From positions 1 to 8,762 of the forward strand of contig CAJTNK010000084.1 in NCBI GenBank assembly GCA_910577885.1: 8,762 bases of DNA, read 5' to 3'. Source of the stretch: an uncultured Rikenella sp. GTDB lineage: Bacteria; Bacteroidota; Bacteroidia; Bacteroidales; Rikenellaceae. Positions 1 to 6,824 of this stretch are shown here, in pieces (position 1 is the stretch's first letter; each line of letters starts with the position of its first letter). The notes beneath the pieces are model-generated. The model worked only from the letters and a program-made list of their open reading frames with translations. It did no database searches and was not told where the DNA came from. The translations under genes were made by a program, and so were the position numbers.

Positions 1-483
<483 letters not shown>

Positions 484-670
484 AAAAATGTAAATTTGTC
501 GCCCGAAATTCTCCGACACCCGAAAGTGCCTCGAAATCCGAACAGTTCCTGCGCTCTTATCTCACTAACTTCAAAAAAAAAAATCAACGTAAAGCTTTTA
601 TTTCAGCATCAACGCCAACCCCATCGATGGAGTCGCCGCCGATCCCTACTCTTCTTCTTGTACTACACTG

Positions 671-686
671 CAATACTTCAAAGAAC
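671..686 (-). promoter_or_regulatory. boxA-like antitermination motif in the rrn leader
   Basis: Read on the minus strand this is GTTCTTTGAAGTATTG, lying ~190 nt upstream of the mature 16S 5' end and ~40 nt downstream of promoter P1. Its GTTCTTTGA core resembles boxA (E. coli TGCTCTTTAACA), the NusB/NusE loading site of rRNA antitermination, and GTTCTTTGA motifs are common in Bacteroidetes rrn leaders. Sequence match and position are seen; function is inferred from the family. Confidence 0.6.
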
Positions 687-723
687 GTTATCTCGTTCTC
701 CCGTTTCGCGTGGAAACGGAATG

Positions 724-754
724 CAAAGATATGTCAACTTTTTCAATCCACAAA
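724..754 (-). promoter_or_regulatory. rrn promoter P1 (Bacteroidetes sigma-ABfr type)
   Basis: On the minus strand the -33 element TTTG (754-751) is followed after exactly 19 bp by the -7 element TATCTTTG (731-724), matching the Bacteroidetes primary-sigma consensus TTTG-N19-21-TAnnTTTG. Transcription should start near 717, giving a leader of ~235 nt before 16S. A 7-bp hairpin (CCGTTTC at 701-707 with GAAACGG at 713-719) would sit at the very 5' end of that transcript. Confidence 0.85.
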
Positions 755-817
755 AAAAACTTTTCGCTTTTTTGCGTCCCCTCTATCGAGAGGTCCGTTT
801 TTTCGGGATTGCGGATG

Positions 818-848
818 CAAAGGTAACGACCTTTTCGGCTTTCGCAAA
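818..848 (-). promoter_or_regulatory. rrn promoter P2 (upstream tandem copy)
   Basis: On the minus strand TTTG (848-845), 19 bp, then TACCTTTG (825-818), the same consensus and spacer as P1 and 94 bp further upstream. Immediately upstream are three T/A tracts (851-855, 861-866, 875-880), which on the minus strand are A-tracts in the place an UP element or intrinsic bend would occupy. Tandem promoters are usual for rRNA operons. The match is seen; activity and the UP-element role are inferred. Confidence 0.82.
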
Positions 849-936
849 CATTTTTGAATATTTTTTCGAAACTATTTTTTCATTAACTTTGTACTCCACT
901 TATACTCAACCCGATAACCTACGATTAATTGTATAT

Positions 937-954
937 CCTGTCATTCGTGACAGG
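937..954. other. perfect 7-bp hairpin with TTCG loop
   Basis: CCTGTCA (937-943), TTCG (944-947), TGACAGG (948-954) form a perfect stem capped by a TTCG tetraloop. It lies 6 bp outside the composite palindrome at 961-1218 and has no partner on the far side of that element, so it appears separate from it. No T-run follows on either strand, which argues against a simple intrinsic terminator. Function unknown. Confidence 0.5.
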
Positions 955-960
955 AGGGTA

Positions 961-1218
961 CTGTACTTTCTGTGAACAGAAAGTACCAAAGAAACTTTAG
1001 CAAAGTGCTTCGCACTTTTAAGCCATCCGGGGCACAAGGTGCTTTGCCTCTCTTTTGGGGTGGGTTCTTTTAGGCGTGCTTAGGCTGTAATAACCTTAGA
1101 GCACGCCCAAAAAGAATCCCACCCCAAGAAAACAGGCGAACACTGTACCGAGATAGAGTTAGGATGCGTAAGCATCCTCGAAAGTCTTTCTGGTTCTCTT
1201 TGTTCACAAAGAGAACAG
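961..1218. repeat. composite inverted element: two ~125-bp structured repeats tail to tail
   Basis: The left arm (961 to ~1085) and the reverse complement of the right arm (1218 to ~1094) align along almost their whole length, with only ~8 bp between them. Landmarks in the same order in both arms are: CTGT at the outer end; hairpin A with a TGAA loop (arms 963-972/977-986; right copy 1193-1202/1207-1216); CAAAGAAACTTT or its variant; hairpin B (1002-1008/1012-1018; right copy 1161-1167/1172-1178); then CTTGGGGTGGG-like and GGCGTGCT blocks. The first 39 positions match at 29. Six stem positions differ between copies in a paired, compensatory way. The layout resembles a BIME (two REP sequences in inverted orientation) or a MITE-like element. 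No transposase is in the window. The divergent sides are the rrn promoters and a glycosyltransferase gene. Confidence 0.75.
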
Positions 1219-1260
1219 TTCCTGCCCGGTTATCAATGGACAAGATATTCAAATAAAGCG

Positions 1261-2196
1261 ATGCGCATCGGAATCATTATCGTCAGTTACAACACCTGCG
1301 GACTGCTGCGGGATTGCTTGCGGTCGCTCTTCCGGTGGATCGAACCGGCGGACCCGAAGATACGGGTGGCGGTGGTGGATAACGGTTCGACGGACGGTTC
1401 GGTGGAGATGGTGCGCGGCGAGTTTCCGGAGGTGGTTTGTGTCGAGGCGGGCGAAAATCTCGGATTCGGGAGGGCCAACAACCTGGGGGTCAAACAGCTG
1501 GAAGAGGCGTACGGACGGGCCGAGTTCCTCTTTTTTCTGAATCCGGACACGGTGCTGCTCAATGATGCGGTAGGGATTCTGGCGGATTTCTTGGAAAGAA
1601 ATCCGCCAGCCGCAGCGGCGGGCGGCAACCTCTACGGAGCGGACGGGTCTTCGCCGGCACAATCGTTCTCACCGGTCCACGGCCTGCGGTGGGAGCTCAT
1701 CGCACTGATGCCGAACCGGATCAAACGCCTCGTGTGGCCACCCCGGACGTGGTTCAACTACGGCTCGGAACCGCGGCAGGTGGGCTACCTCTCCGGGGCG
1801 GACATGCTGGTGCGGCGCGACGCGCTGGGCACGGCGACGGCTTTCGACCCGGACTTCTTCATGTACTACGAAGACATGGAACTGTGCGTACGCCTCCGGC
1901 GCGCCGGAGGCGGCGTCTGGTCGGTCCCGGCGGCCCGGATCATCCACCTGGCGGGACAATCTTCCCGGGTCTCGCGCACCAAATTCGAACGGCTCCAAGA
2001 GGCCAAGTACCTCTATTACACGAAGGTACACGGCCTCTGTTACGCGCGGACGGCCTATCGGTTGTCGCAAACGGGCTATCGCGCCCATGCGTGGCTGGGA
2101 CGGTTGACGGGCAATCGCGCGAAGCACGAACGCTACGCCGAATGGGCGGAAATCAACGCCGAGACTTGGCGGCGCCACCTGTCGAAACGGGATTAA
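1261..2196 (+). CDS. family 2 glycosyltransferase, rhamnosyltransferase (WbbL)-like
   Basis: A 311-residue GT-A fold enzyme expected to transfer a sugar from a nucleotide-sugar donor to a surface polysaccharide or lipid-linked acceptor on the cytoplasmic face of the membrane. Visible motifs are the N-terminal strand IGIIIVSYN (residues 3-11), VDNGSTDGS (39-47) for nucleotide binding, NLGFGRANNLG (66-76), NPD (94-96) in the metal-binding DxD position, GYLSGADMLVRR (175-186), and FFMYYEDMELCVR (199-211) holding the acidic pair of the catalytic region, followed by IIHLAGQSS (227-235). This order is typical of dTDP-rhamnosyltransferase-like GT2 proteins. There is no membrane segment. The ATG lacks a Shine-Dalgarno site and is preceded by an AT-rich stretch, as usual in Bacteroidetes. 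It stands alone, divergent from the rrn operon and convergent with hisF. The actual sugar and acceptor cannot be read from sequence. Confidence 0.92.
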   Translation: MRIGIIIVSYNTCGLLRDCLRSLFRWIEPADPKIRVAVVDNGSTDGSVEMVRGEFPEVVCVEAGENLGFGRANNLGVKQLEEAYGRAEFLFFLNPDTVLLNDAVGILADFLERNPPAAAAGGNLYGADGSSPAQSFSPVHGLRWELIALMPNRIKRLVWPPRTWFNYGSEPRQVGYLSGADMLVRRDALGTATAFDPDFFMYYEDMELCVRLRRAGGGVWSVPAARIIHLAGQSSRVSRTKFERLQEAKYLYYTKVHGLCYARTAYRLSQTGYRAHAWLGRLTGNRAKHERYAEWAEINAETWRRHLSKRD

Positions 2197-2210
2197 CGTA
2201 CCGAATTCGC

Positions 2211-2224
2211 GTGCCGAACGGCAC
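2211..2224. repeat. GTGCC-N4-GGCAC palindrome, copy 1
   Basis: GTGCCGAACGGCAC, 14 nt after the glycosyltransferase stop codon. It is one of eight hairpin-forming copies, all confined to the three GC-rich intergenic gaps. Confidence 0.7.
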
Positions 2225-2246
2225 CCCAGGCCGGGGCCTTTTCTCT
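2224..2246 (+). terminator. weak candidate terminator of the glycosyltransferase gene
   Basis: CCCC (2224-2227) can pair with GGGG (2233-2236) around AGGCC, and the stem is followed by CCTTTTCTCT. The stem is short, and the T-rich tail belongs to a module repeated elsewhere in the window, so this may be a repeat rather than a terminator. Confidence 0.3.
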
Positions 2247-2255
2247 CCCGGATGG
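2239..2255 (-). repeat. CCTGACGG..GAGAAAA module, copy 1 (reverse orientation)
   Basis: Read on the minus strand it is CCATCCGGGAGAGAAAA, 14 of 17 identical to the copy at 6808-6824. Both copies are preceded by TATTGG, so the similarity extends beyond the module. Confidence 0.55.
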
Positions 2256-2265
2256 CCAATACCGA

Positions 2266-2279
2266 GTGCCGGGAGGCAC
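2266..2279. repeat. GTGCC-N4-GGCAC palindrome, copy 2
   Basis: GTGCC GGGA GGCAC: the 5-bp stem is kept and the loop differs from the common GAGC. It is preceded by ACCGA, like the CGA before other copies. Confidence 0.6.
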
Positions 2280-2335
2280 CGCCCCCGCGGCGTAAGCGGA
2301 GCCCGGCCGGCTTGAGGCCAGTTCTCTCAAACCAC

Positions 2336-2406
2336 CGCGCGCCACGCCTTAGGAGCGATTCAACTATTTCGCACTCGGCGAAATAGAATGAATCGCCAAG
2401 GCGCGC
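2336..2406. repeat. 71-nt two-segment hairpin
   Basis: From the apex outwards: TATTTCGC (2365-2372) pairs with GCGAAATA (2378-2385) around ACTCG; GCGATTCA (2355-2362) pairs with TGAATCGC (2389-2396); CCTT (2347-2350) pairs with AAGG (2398-2401); and CGCGC closes the base. A GC-rich block at 2329-2349 that overlaps the left arm is found again, reverse-complemented with two mismatches in 21, at 6516-6536 beside a similarly built hairpin (6416-6491). Confidence 0.6.
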
Positions 2407-2474
2407 GGACAGAGACTATTTTTGGAAAGAGGCTGACGCCAGCGGGGTATTGCAAAGCAAGTTTCAACTTTCGA

Positions 2475-2488
2475 GTGCCGAGCGGCAC
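2475..2488. repeat. GTGCC-N4-GGCAC palindrome, copy 3
   Basis: GTGCCGAGCGGCAC preceded by TTTCGA, identical in its 14-bp core to the copy at 8440-8453. It sits inside the branched structure closed by 2431-2440 and 2507-2516. Confidence 0.72.
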
Positions 2489-2609
2489 CGGCTCGCCGCC
2501 GGGGGTGGCGTCGGCCGTCATAGTGAAATCTTAGCCGAACTTAGGGCGGAGCAAATTGCGATTTGCAGAATTGCCGGCCTTTGCTTGGGGTAGAGGCTGC
2601 CCGGTTCGA

Positions 2610-2620
2610 GTGCCGAGCAG
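2610..2620. repeat. half copy of the GTGCC..GGCAC palindrome
   Basis: CCGGTTCGAGTGCCGAGC is present but the right arm is replaced by AGATAG. The left flank CCGGTTCG matches the flank of the copies at 6644-6657 and 8386-8399 (on the opposite strand), so it looks truncated rather than coincidental. Confidence 0.45.
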
Positions 2621-2656
2621 ATAGAAATTGTTGGAGCAGGTACGGCCCACCCCCCG

Positions 2657-3415
2657 TCAGCGCACCGGAATCCCCCGGTCGCGCAATGCCGCCTTCAGCA
2701 CCGGTATCGGAATCTCCCCGTAGTGAAAAATCGACGCCGCCAACGCCGCATCCGCCCGACCACCGGTCAACACCTCCGCAATGTGGTCGACCGTCCCGGC
2801 CCCGCCCGAGGCGATGACCGGAATCGACAACTCCTCCGCCAACCGCGCGAAAGTCTCGCACGGATAGCCGCTCTTGGTCCCGTCGTGGTTCATCGACGTG
2901 AAGAGAATCTCGCCCGCCCCGCGCTCCTGCGCCTCCCGGGCCCAGCCGAAGAGCTCCCGTTCGGTCGGCACCCGTCCCCCGTGCGTGGTCACCACCCAAC
3001 GTCCCGAAGTTTCGTCCCGCCGGGCGTCGATCGCCACCACCACAAACTGGCTCCCGTACCGCCCCGCGATCGCGTCGATCAGCGCCGGATCACGCACCGC
3101 CGCACTGTTCACCGTCACCTTGTCGGCTCCGGCCAACAGCAACTCACCCGCATCCTCGGCCGAAGCAATACCGCCGCCCACCGTGAACGGAATGTCGACC
3201 TCCCGGGCAATCCGCTCCACCAGCTCCGCAAAGGTCCGCCGCCCTTCGACCGTGGCACTGATGTCCAGGTACACCAACTCGTCGGCCCCCTCGTCGGCAT
3301 ACCGGCGCCCCAGCTCCACCGGATCGCCGACCGTACGCAGACCGCCGAAATTGATCCCCTTGACCGTCCGACCGTCCCGCACGTCGAGACACGGTATTAT
3401 CCGTTTTGCAAGCAT
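2657..3415 (-). CDS. hisF: imidazole glycerol phosphate synthase, cyclase subunit HisF
   Basis: A 252-residue (beta/alpha)8 barrel that takes ammonia delivered by HisH and converts PRFAR into imidazole glycerol phosphate and AICAR, the link between histidine and purine synthesis. The start [20 protein letters not shown] is diagnostic: Asp11 is the catalytic acid. Asp130 in [10 protein letters not shown] is at the position of the second catalytic aspartate. Phosphate-binding loops are seen as TVGGGI (78-83), HDGTKSGY (177-184) and ASGGAG (202-207). The length is normal for the family. The ATG lies inside the 3' end of hisA: the two genes overlap by 19 nt in different frames, which suggests translational coupling. 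It is the last gene of the block; the hisIE gene that often follows hisF is not in the window, and repeats follow instead. Confidence 0.98.
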   Translation of the reverse strand: MLAKRIIPCLDVRDGRTVKGINFGGLRTVGDPVELGRRYADEGADELVYLDISATVEGRRTFAELVERIAREVDIPFTVGGGIASAEDAGELLLAGADKVTVNSAAVRDPALIDAIAGRYGSQFVVVAIDARRDETSGRWVVTTHGGRVPTERELFGWAREAQERGAGEILFTSMNHDGTKSGYPCETFARLAEELSIPVIASGGAGTVDHIAEVLTGGRADAALAASIFHYGEIPIPVLKAALRDRGIPVR

Positions 3416-4137
3416 CCTTCCAACTCTTTAAGCGTGATCCGTCCTTCGTAAATCGCCTTGCCGACAATGACGCTCCGCAGCCCCAACCGATCGAGCCGCC
3501 GGAGGTCGTCCACCGTCGAAATCCCGCCGCTGACCGTGATGTCGACCGACGGAAACTCCGCCTGCAACGCCGTGTAGAGGTCGAAATTCGGCCCCTCGAG
3601 CATCCCGTCCCGCGTGATGTCGGTACAGATCGCCTGCCGCAGCCCCGCTGCCGCAAAACGACGAACGACGGTCCGGACGTCCGCCTCGGAAGCCTCCAGC
3701 CAACCGTTGATCGCCACCCGCCCCTCCCGGGTATCCGCCCCCAGAACAATATGTTCGGCCCCATAAGTCGAAAGCCACCCCTCGAACCGCTCCGGCTCGG
3801 TGATCGCGACGCTCCCGCAGATCGCCCGGAGGGCCCCCGCCTCGAGCACCGCCCGCAGTGCCTCGTCGCTCTTGATCCCGCCGCCGTACTGAACCTCCAA
3901 CCGCGGCAGAGCGGTCGCGATCTTCCGCAACGTGTCCAGATTCTTGGCCTGCGGCGCCGAGGCCTTGGCCCCGTCGAGGTCCACCACGTGCAACCGCCTC
4001 ACCCCGATCGCCTCATAGCTGCGCGCCACCTCCACCGGATCCGAGGAGTAGACCGTCCGACGCGCATAGTCGCCCTGCGTCAACCGGACGCACTGGCCGC
4101 CGATCAGGTCGATGGCGGGTATGATCTCGATCTTCAT
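3397..4137 (-). CDS. hisA: HisA, ProFAR isomerase (phosphoribosyl-formimino-AICAR-P isomerase)
   Basis: A 246-residue TIM barrel catalysing the Amadori rearrangement of ProFAR to PRFAR, the substrate of HisF-HisH. The N-terminus [20 protein letters not shown] carries the general acid/base Asp10; GADTR (133-137) carries the second catalytic Asp135. Phosphate-binding segments are YGGGIKS (84-90), TDITRDGM (172-179) and VSGGIST (202-208), ending with [10 protein letters not shown] (223-232). It is clearly HisA and not HisF or the bifunctional PriA of actinobacteria, judging from the residues listed and from the separate HisF next door. It starts 14 bp after the hisH stop codon, behind an AT-rich spacer with no Shine-Dalgarno site, and overlaps hisF by 19 nt. 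Confidence 0.98.
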   Translation of the reverse strand: MKIEIIPAIDLIGGQCVRLTQGDYARRTVYSSDPVEVARSYEAIGVRRLHVVDLDGAKASAPQAKNLDTLRKIATALPRLEVQYGGGIKSDEALRAVLEAGALRAICGSVAITEPERFEGWLSTYGAEHIVLGADTREGRVAINGWLEASEADVRTVVRRFAAAGLRQAICTDITRDGMLEGPNFDLYTALQAEFPSVDITVSGGISTVDDLRRLDRLGLRSVIVGKAIYEGRITLKELEGCLQNG

Positions 4138-4151
4138 CTTCTATATTATAA

Positions 4152-4739
4152 TTATAAGGATAGGAAATTGGACAGAATACGCCGCCCCACCTCCCCGCTC
4201 TTCTCCGGGTGAAACTGGCATCCGTAGAAGTTATCCCGCCACAGCGAGCCGCTGAACCTCCCGCCGTAATCCGTCGCCGCCGCCGTACACCCGTTGACCT
4301 CCGCCGCATAGGAGTGTACGTAGTAGACATACGCCCCCGCCTCGACACCCCGGTACAACGGCGATTTCAAGTCGTGAATCGAGTTCCACCCCACGTGCGG
4401 CACCTTGATTCCGCTCTGCTGCGCGAACCGTCGCACGCGGTTCGGGAACAAACCGAGGCACTCGGTCCCGCCCCCCTCCTCGCTCTCGGCGCACAGCAGC
4501 TGCATCCCGAGGCAGATCCCCAGCACGGGACAGGTCAACCCCCGCAACAGCTCGACCAGCCCCGCCGCCCGAAGCCGTTCCATGGCGGTCGCCGCCTCGC
4601 CTACCCCCGGCAACAGCACCCGCTCCGACCGACGGATCCGCTCCGGATCGGCCGTCAGGCAGTAGGCAGCCCCCAGCCGCTCGAAAGCATTCGCGACCGA
4701 CCGCAGGTTACCGGTTCCGTAATCGATGATCGTTACCAT
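4152..4739 (-). CDS. hisH: imidazole glycerol phosphate synthase, glutamine amidotransferase subunit HisH
   Basis: A 195-residue class I (triad) glutamine amidotransferase that hydrolyses glutamine and passes ammonia through the HisF barrel. The triad is complete: Cys76 in GICLGMQLL, His177 and Glu179 in QFHPEKSG. PGVG (44-47) is the oxyanion-strand motif characteristic of HisH, and VPHVGWN (113-119) and YYVHSYA (139-145) are typical interface segments. The ATG at 4739 gives IIDYGTGNLRSV (residues 4-15), the expected HisH start. A GAGGGG sequence ~7 nt upstream resembles a Shine-Dalgarno site, uncommon in this phylum. It is the first his gene of the block and begins 37 bp after the rmuC stop codon, so it is probably cotranscribed with rmuC. 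Confidence 0.98.
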   Translation of the reverse strand: MVTIIDYGTGNLRSVANAFERLGAAYCLTADPERIRRSERVLLPGVGEAATAMERLRAAGLVELLRGLTCPVLGICLGMQLLCAESEEGGGTECLGLFPNRVRRFAQQSGIKVPHVGWNSIHDLKSPLYRGVEAGAYVYYVHSYAAEVNGCTAAATDYGGRFSGSLWRDNFYGCQFHPEKSGEVGRRILSNFLSL

Positions 4740-4776
4740 GATGATCCCCTCTTTCTACATGGACTGGTTCCGGTAT

Positions 4777-6186
4777 CTAATCGATTTGTTCCGGCGAATC
4801 GACCTGTTCCGCCTCCCCCGCCGACACTCCCTCCGGCAAAGCCGAAGCCTCGCCCGAAACCGACTCCGGCGCCCCCTCGTCGTCCAACGGGGTCAGCGCG
4901 GCCGGCATCTTCTTGGCCGCCTTCACCCCCAACTTCCGCAACTCCTCGGTCCTTCGGATCAGATTGCCGTTCCCCTCCCGAAGCTGACCCAAGGCCTTCT
5001 TATAAGCCTTGTCGGTCCGCCCCAGCGACTCGCCCACGGCCAGAAAACTCTCGGCAAAACCCACGAACTTATCGTACAACGCCCCGCCCTTCTCGGCAAT
5101 CTCCAACGCATACCGATCCTGGTTGTCCCGCCGCCAGAGGTCGTCCACGATCTTGAGGATCGCGAACAGATTGGTCGGGCTGCTCAGAATAACCTTGCGC
5201 CGATAGGCCTCGTCCCACAACTTCGCGTCGCTCTGCAGCGCCACCAGGAAAGCCGGTTCGTTCGGCACGAACATGATGACGAAGTCCGGCGAAGCGGTCG
5301 TCAGCTTTTGGTAGCTCTTGGCCGCCAGCTCGTCGATGTGGCGACGAACCGATGCCACATGCGCCGCCAAGGCCGCTTTCCGTCCCCCCTCGTCCGACGC
5401 ATCCTCCGCATCCACGTACTGCGCATAGGCCGTCAACGAAACTTTCGAGTCGATCACCATCTGCTTGTTGTCCGGCAGCAGCAGCACGACATCCGGACGA
5501 ACATGCGTCCCCTCCTCGGTCCGGAAATCCTCCTGTACGCGGAAGTGAATCCCGCGTTGCAAGCCCGAACTCTCGAGCAGCGTCTCGAGTATGATCTCCC
5601 CCCAATCTCCCTGCGTCTTGCTGTTCCCCCGCAGCGCCGCCGCCAGGTTATTGGCCTCGCGGCTCACCTGGTTGCTCATCTCGTGCAACCGTCTCACCTC
5701 TTTTTCCAAAGCATCCCGTTCGCGGGCATCCTGTTCGATCCGCTGACGGAAACGCTCGATATGCTCGCCCAGCGGTTTCAACAGTTCCCCGATGTTCTTC
5801 CGGTTCGTGTCCGTGAACCGCCGGGTCTTCTCCTCCAAAATATCGTTGGCCAGGTTCCGGAAATGGTCCGTCAACTGGCGTTGGAGCTTCTCGCGTTCGA
5901 CGGTCTGCATCTCGACCCGCTCGCTCTGCACCCGAATCTCGGCCTGCGCCTCGGCCAACCGCCTCTCGGCCTCGGCCTGCACCGCTGCCAACCGCCTCTC
6001 CGTCTCGACCCGCACGTCGGCCAGCTCCCGCTCCGCAGCCGAACAGGCCGCTCCAGCCCGCAACGCCTCTTCGCGGACCGCCCGAAGCTCGACCGACACG
6101 CGACGAGACGTCGACCGTTCCGAAAAATACAGAACCGCCGCCACAGCAGCCAAAGCCCCAAACACTACGATCAGTATGATTTCCAT
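4777..6186 (-). CDS. rmuC: RmuC-family DNA recombination protein
   Basis: A 469-residue protein starting MEIILIVVFGALAAVAAV, an N-terminal membrane anchor (about residues 3-21). A long Arg/Glu/Ala-rich coiled coil follows (roughly 25-180), then the conserved RmuC domain: QGDWGEIILETLLESSGL (192-209), RPDVVLLLP (230-238) and MVIDSKVSL (243-251), the pattern of a PD-(D/E)xK nuclease fold (WGE, D232, D246-S-K248). LSSPTNLFAILKIV (334-347) is a further family hallmark. The last ~35 residues are acidic and low in complexity. RmuC limits inversion of short inverted repeats in E. coli; its biochemistry is not well settled. An in-frame ATG at 6225 would add 13 hydrophilic residues; I prefer 6186 because the anchor follows directly. 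The hisH gene begins 37 bp after its stop codon. Confidence 0.93.
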   Translation of the reverse strand: MEIILIVVFGALAAVAAVLYFSERSTSRRVSVELRAVREEALRAGAACSAAERELADVRVETERRLAAVQAEAERRLAEAQAEIRVQSERVEMQTVEREKLQRQLTDHFRNLANDILEEKTRRFTDTNRKNIGELLKPLGEHIERFRQRIEQDARERDALEKEVRRLHEMSNQVSREANNLAAALRGNSKTQGDWGEIILETLLESSGLQRGIHFRVQEDFRTEEGTHVRPDVVLLLPDNKQMVIDSKVSLTAYAQYVDAEDASDEGGRKAALAAHVASVRRHIDELAAKSYQKLTTASPDFVIMFVPNEPAFLVALQSDAKLWDEAYRRKVILSSPTNLFAILKIVDDLWRRDNQDRYALEIAEKGGALYDKFVGFAESFLAVGESLGRTDKAYKKALGQLREGNGNLIRRTEELRKLGVKAAKKMPAALTPLDDEGAPESVSGEASALPEGVSAGEAEQVDSPEQID

Positions 6187-6247
6187 AAATTCACCGTTCT
6201 TACGTCCATACTCCTCTCTCCCCACACAAAGCCTCCCCCTGGCTCCG

Positions 6248-6261
6248 GTGCCGCGCGGTAC
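6248..6261. repeat. GTGCC-N4-GGCAC palindrome, copy 4 (diverged)
   Basis: GTGCCGCGCGGTAC. One arm has changed (GGTAC), leaving a G-T wobble if transcribed on the plus strand; the flank CGCGAAAA follows. Confidence 0.5.
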
Positions 6262-6277
6262 GCGAAAACTCCAGCGG

Positions 6278-6383
6278 GTCGCCGCCAGCGGAAAGAGCTA
6301 CGAGCTCTGCCGAGTAGCTCGCGCCGCCGGGGGTGGCGGCGACTCGCGCGACCCGTTGGGTCGCAATTTCCCAACCGACCAAC
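6278..6383 (-). repeat. branched structured element upstream of rmuC
   Basis: An outer stem pairs 6278-6286 (GTCGCCGCC) with 6335-6343 (GGCGGCGAC). It encloses a hairpin (GAGCTAC 6295-6301 with GTAGCTC 6314-6320) and a second hairpin (GCCGCC 6323-6328 with GGCGGC 6335-6340) that competes for the 3' strand of the outer stem. A GCGACCC-GTT-GGGTCGC hairpin follows (6348-6364), then CCGACCAAC (6375-6383). The same order of parts occurs at 8473-8599 with different stem sequences. The minus strand is chosen because wobble pairing in the other copy favours it and because both copies then precede a gene on that strand. Function unknown. Confidence 0.55.
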
Positions 6384-6415
6384 CAAGAAACTGCTCCTCC
6401 GCCCAACGGTCATTG

Positions 6416-6491
6416 TCCGCGCGCTGGCGGAAATTAGCCAAAACAACTCTCGTTGTTTGCCCAATTTCCTATTCCAGCAGTCGCGCGCGGA
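6416..6491. repeat. 76-nt two-segment hairpin
   Basis: AAACAAC (6441-6447) pairs with GTTGTTT (6452-6458) around TCTC; GGAAATT (6429-6435) with AATTTCC (6463-6469) across an asymmetric internal loop; GCTGG (6423-6427) with CCAGC (6474-6478); and TCCGCGCG (6416-6423) with CGCGCGGA (6484-6491). GCTGG and TCCGCGCG share base 6423. The architecture parallels 2336-2406, and a TCTC loop recurs in the hairpin at 6584-6627. Confidence 0.6.
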
Positions 6492-6583
6492 TCGTATCTG
6501 CCCCCAACATTCTTTAGGCGCGGCGCGTGGTGGTTTCTCTCTGCATTTTGCAATGAGAACCCAGCAAAAGGCGGTCGCCCGCT

Positions 6584-6627
6584 GGGATTTCATCTCGATT
6601 GTGCTCTCGCACAACGAGCGAAATCCC
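6584..6627. repeat. 44-nt hairpin, 18 bp of stem with small bulges
   Basis: GGGATTTC (6584-6591) pairs with GAAATCCC (6620-6627), CTCG (6594-6597) with CGAG (6615-6618), and TTGTGC (6599-6604) with GCACAA (6609-6614) around a TCTC loop. It is the longest simple stem in the window. A GGCG/CGCC hairpin closed by CCCAGC and GCTGGG adjoins and overlaps it on the left. Confidence 0.62.
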
Positions 6628-6643
6628 TTCTAATGCGGGCGGG

Positions 6644-6657
6644 GTGCCGCTCGGCAC
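6644..6657. repeat. GTGCC-N4-GGCAC palindrome, copy 5 (reverse orientation)
   Basis: GTGCCGCTCGGCAC, the reverse complement of the common core, followed by CGCGAACCGGG. The flank matches the CCGGTTCG flank seen on the plus strand at 2601-2608. Confidence 0.7.
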
Positions 6658-6807
6658 GCGAACCGGGCTGTGTCTACCCTAAATTAAAGGCTGCGCGCCG
6701 TGACGCGAACGCGTCGGCCGGCCGGGCCGCCTACTAAGGCAAAGAGGACCCCAGCAAAACACCCAACGGGTGCGCCGGGCGGGCGCGCCCAAAGGGCGTC
6801 TTATTGG

Positions 6808-6824
6808 CCTGACGGGAGAGAAAA
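6808..6824 (+). repeat. CCTGACGG..GAGAAAA module, copy 2
   Basis: CCTGACGGGAGAGAAAA, preceded by TTATTGG. GACGGG (6811-6816) can pair with CCCGTC (6826-6831), so read on the minus strand it could form a stem just after mreD, but no T-run follows in that direction and a terminator is not convincing. Confidence 0.55.

Larger units (their letters stand above)
2197..2656. other. repeat-rich convergent intergenic region between the glycosyltransferase and hisF
   Basis: No credible gene is present: the open frames here are low-complexity GC-rich readings lacking family motifs. The stretch holds three full copies and one half copy of the GTGCC..GGCAC palindrome, a reverse-oriented copy of the CCTGACGG..GAGAAAA module (2239-2255), a 71-nt two-segment hairpin (2336-2406), and a branched structure whose outer stem pairs 2431-2440 with 2507-2516. 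A short perfect hairpin (GCAAAT 2551-2556 with ATTTGC 2561-2566) lies nearer hisF. Both flanking genes end here, so any structure would be in 3' transcript tails. Confidence 0.7.

Noticed and set aside
884..891. TAACTTTG on the plus strand as a -7 box for the glycosyltransferase gene
   Set aside because: No TTTG lies 19-21 bp upstream (the nearest is 27 bp away), and the start codon is ~370 bp downstream across the composite palindrome.
961..1218. a CRISPR array or an insertion sequence with a transposase
   Set aside because: There are only two diverged copies in inverted, not direct, orientation with no spacers, and no transposase frame inside 258 bp.
1249..1662. 137-codon minus-strand frame antisense to the glycosyltransferase, and long frames opposite hisA, hisF, hisH, rmuC and mreC
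   Set aside because: These are shadows of high-GC genes; they have no family motifs while the opposite strand has complete ones.
6187..6225. upstream ATG at 6225 as the rmuC start
   Set aside because: It adds a charged 13-residue stretch before the membrane anchor; the ATG at 6186 places the anchor at the N-terminus as usual. Not excluded.
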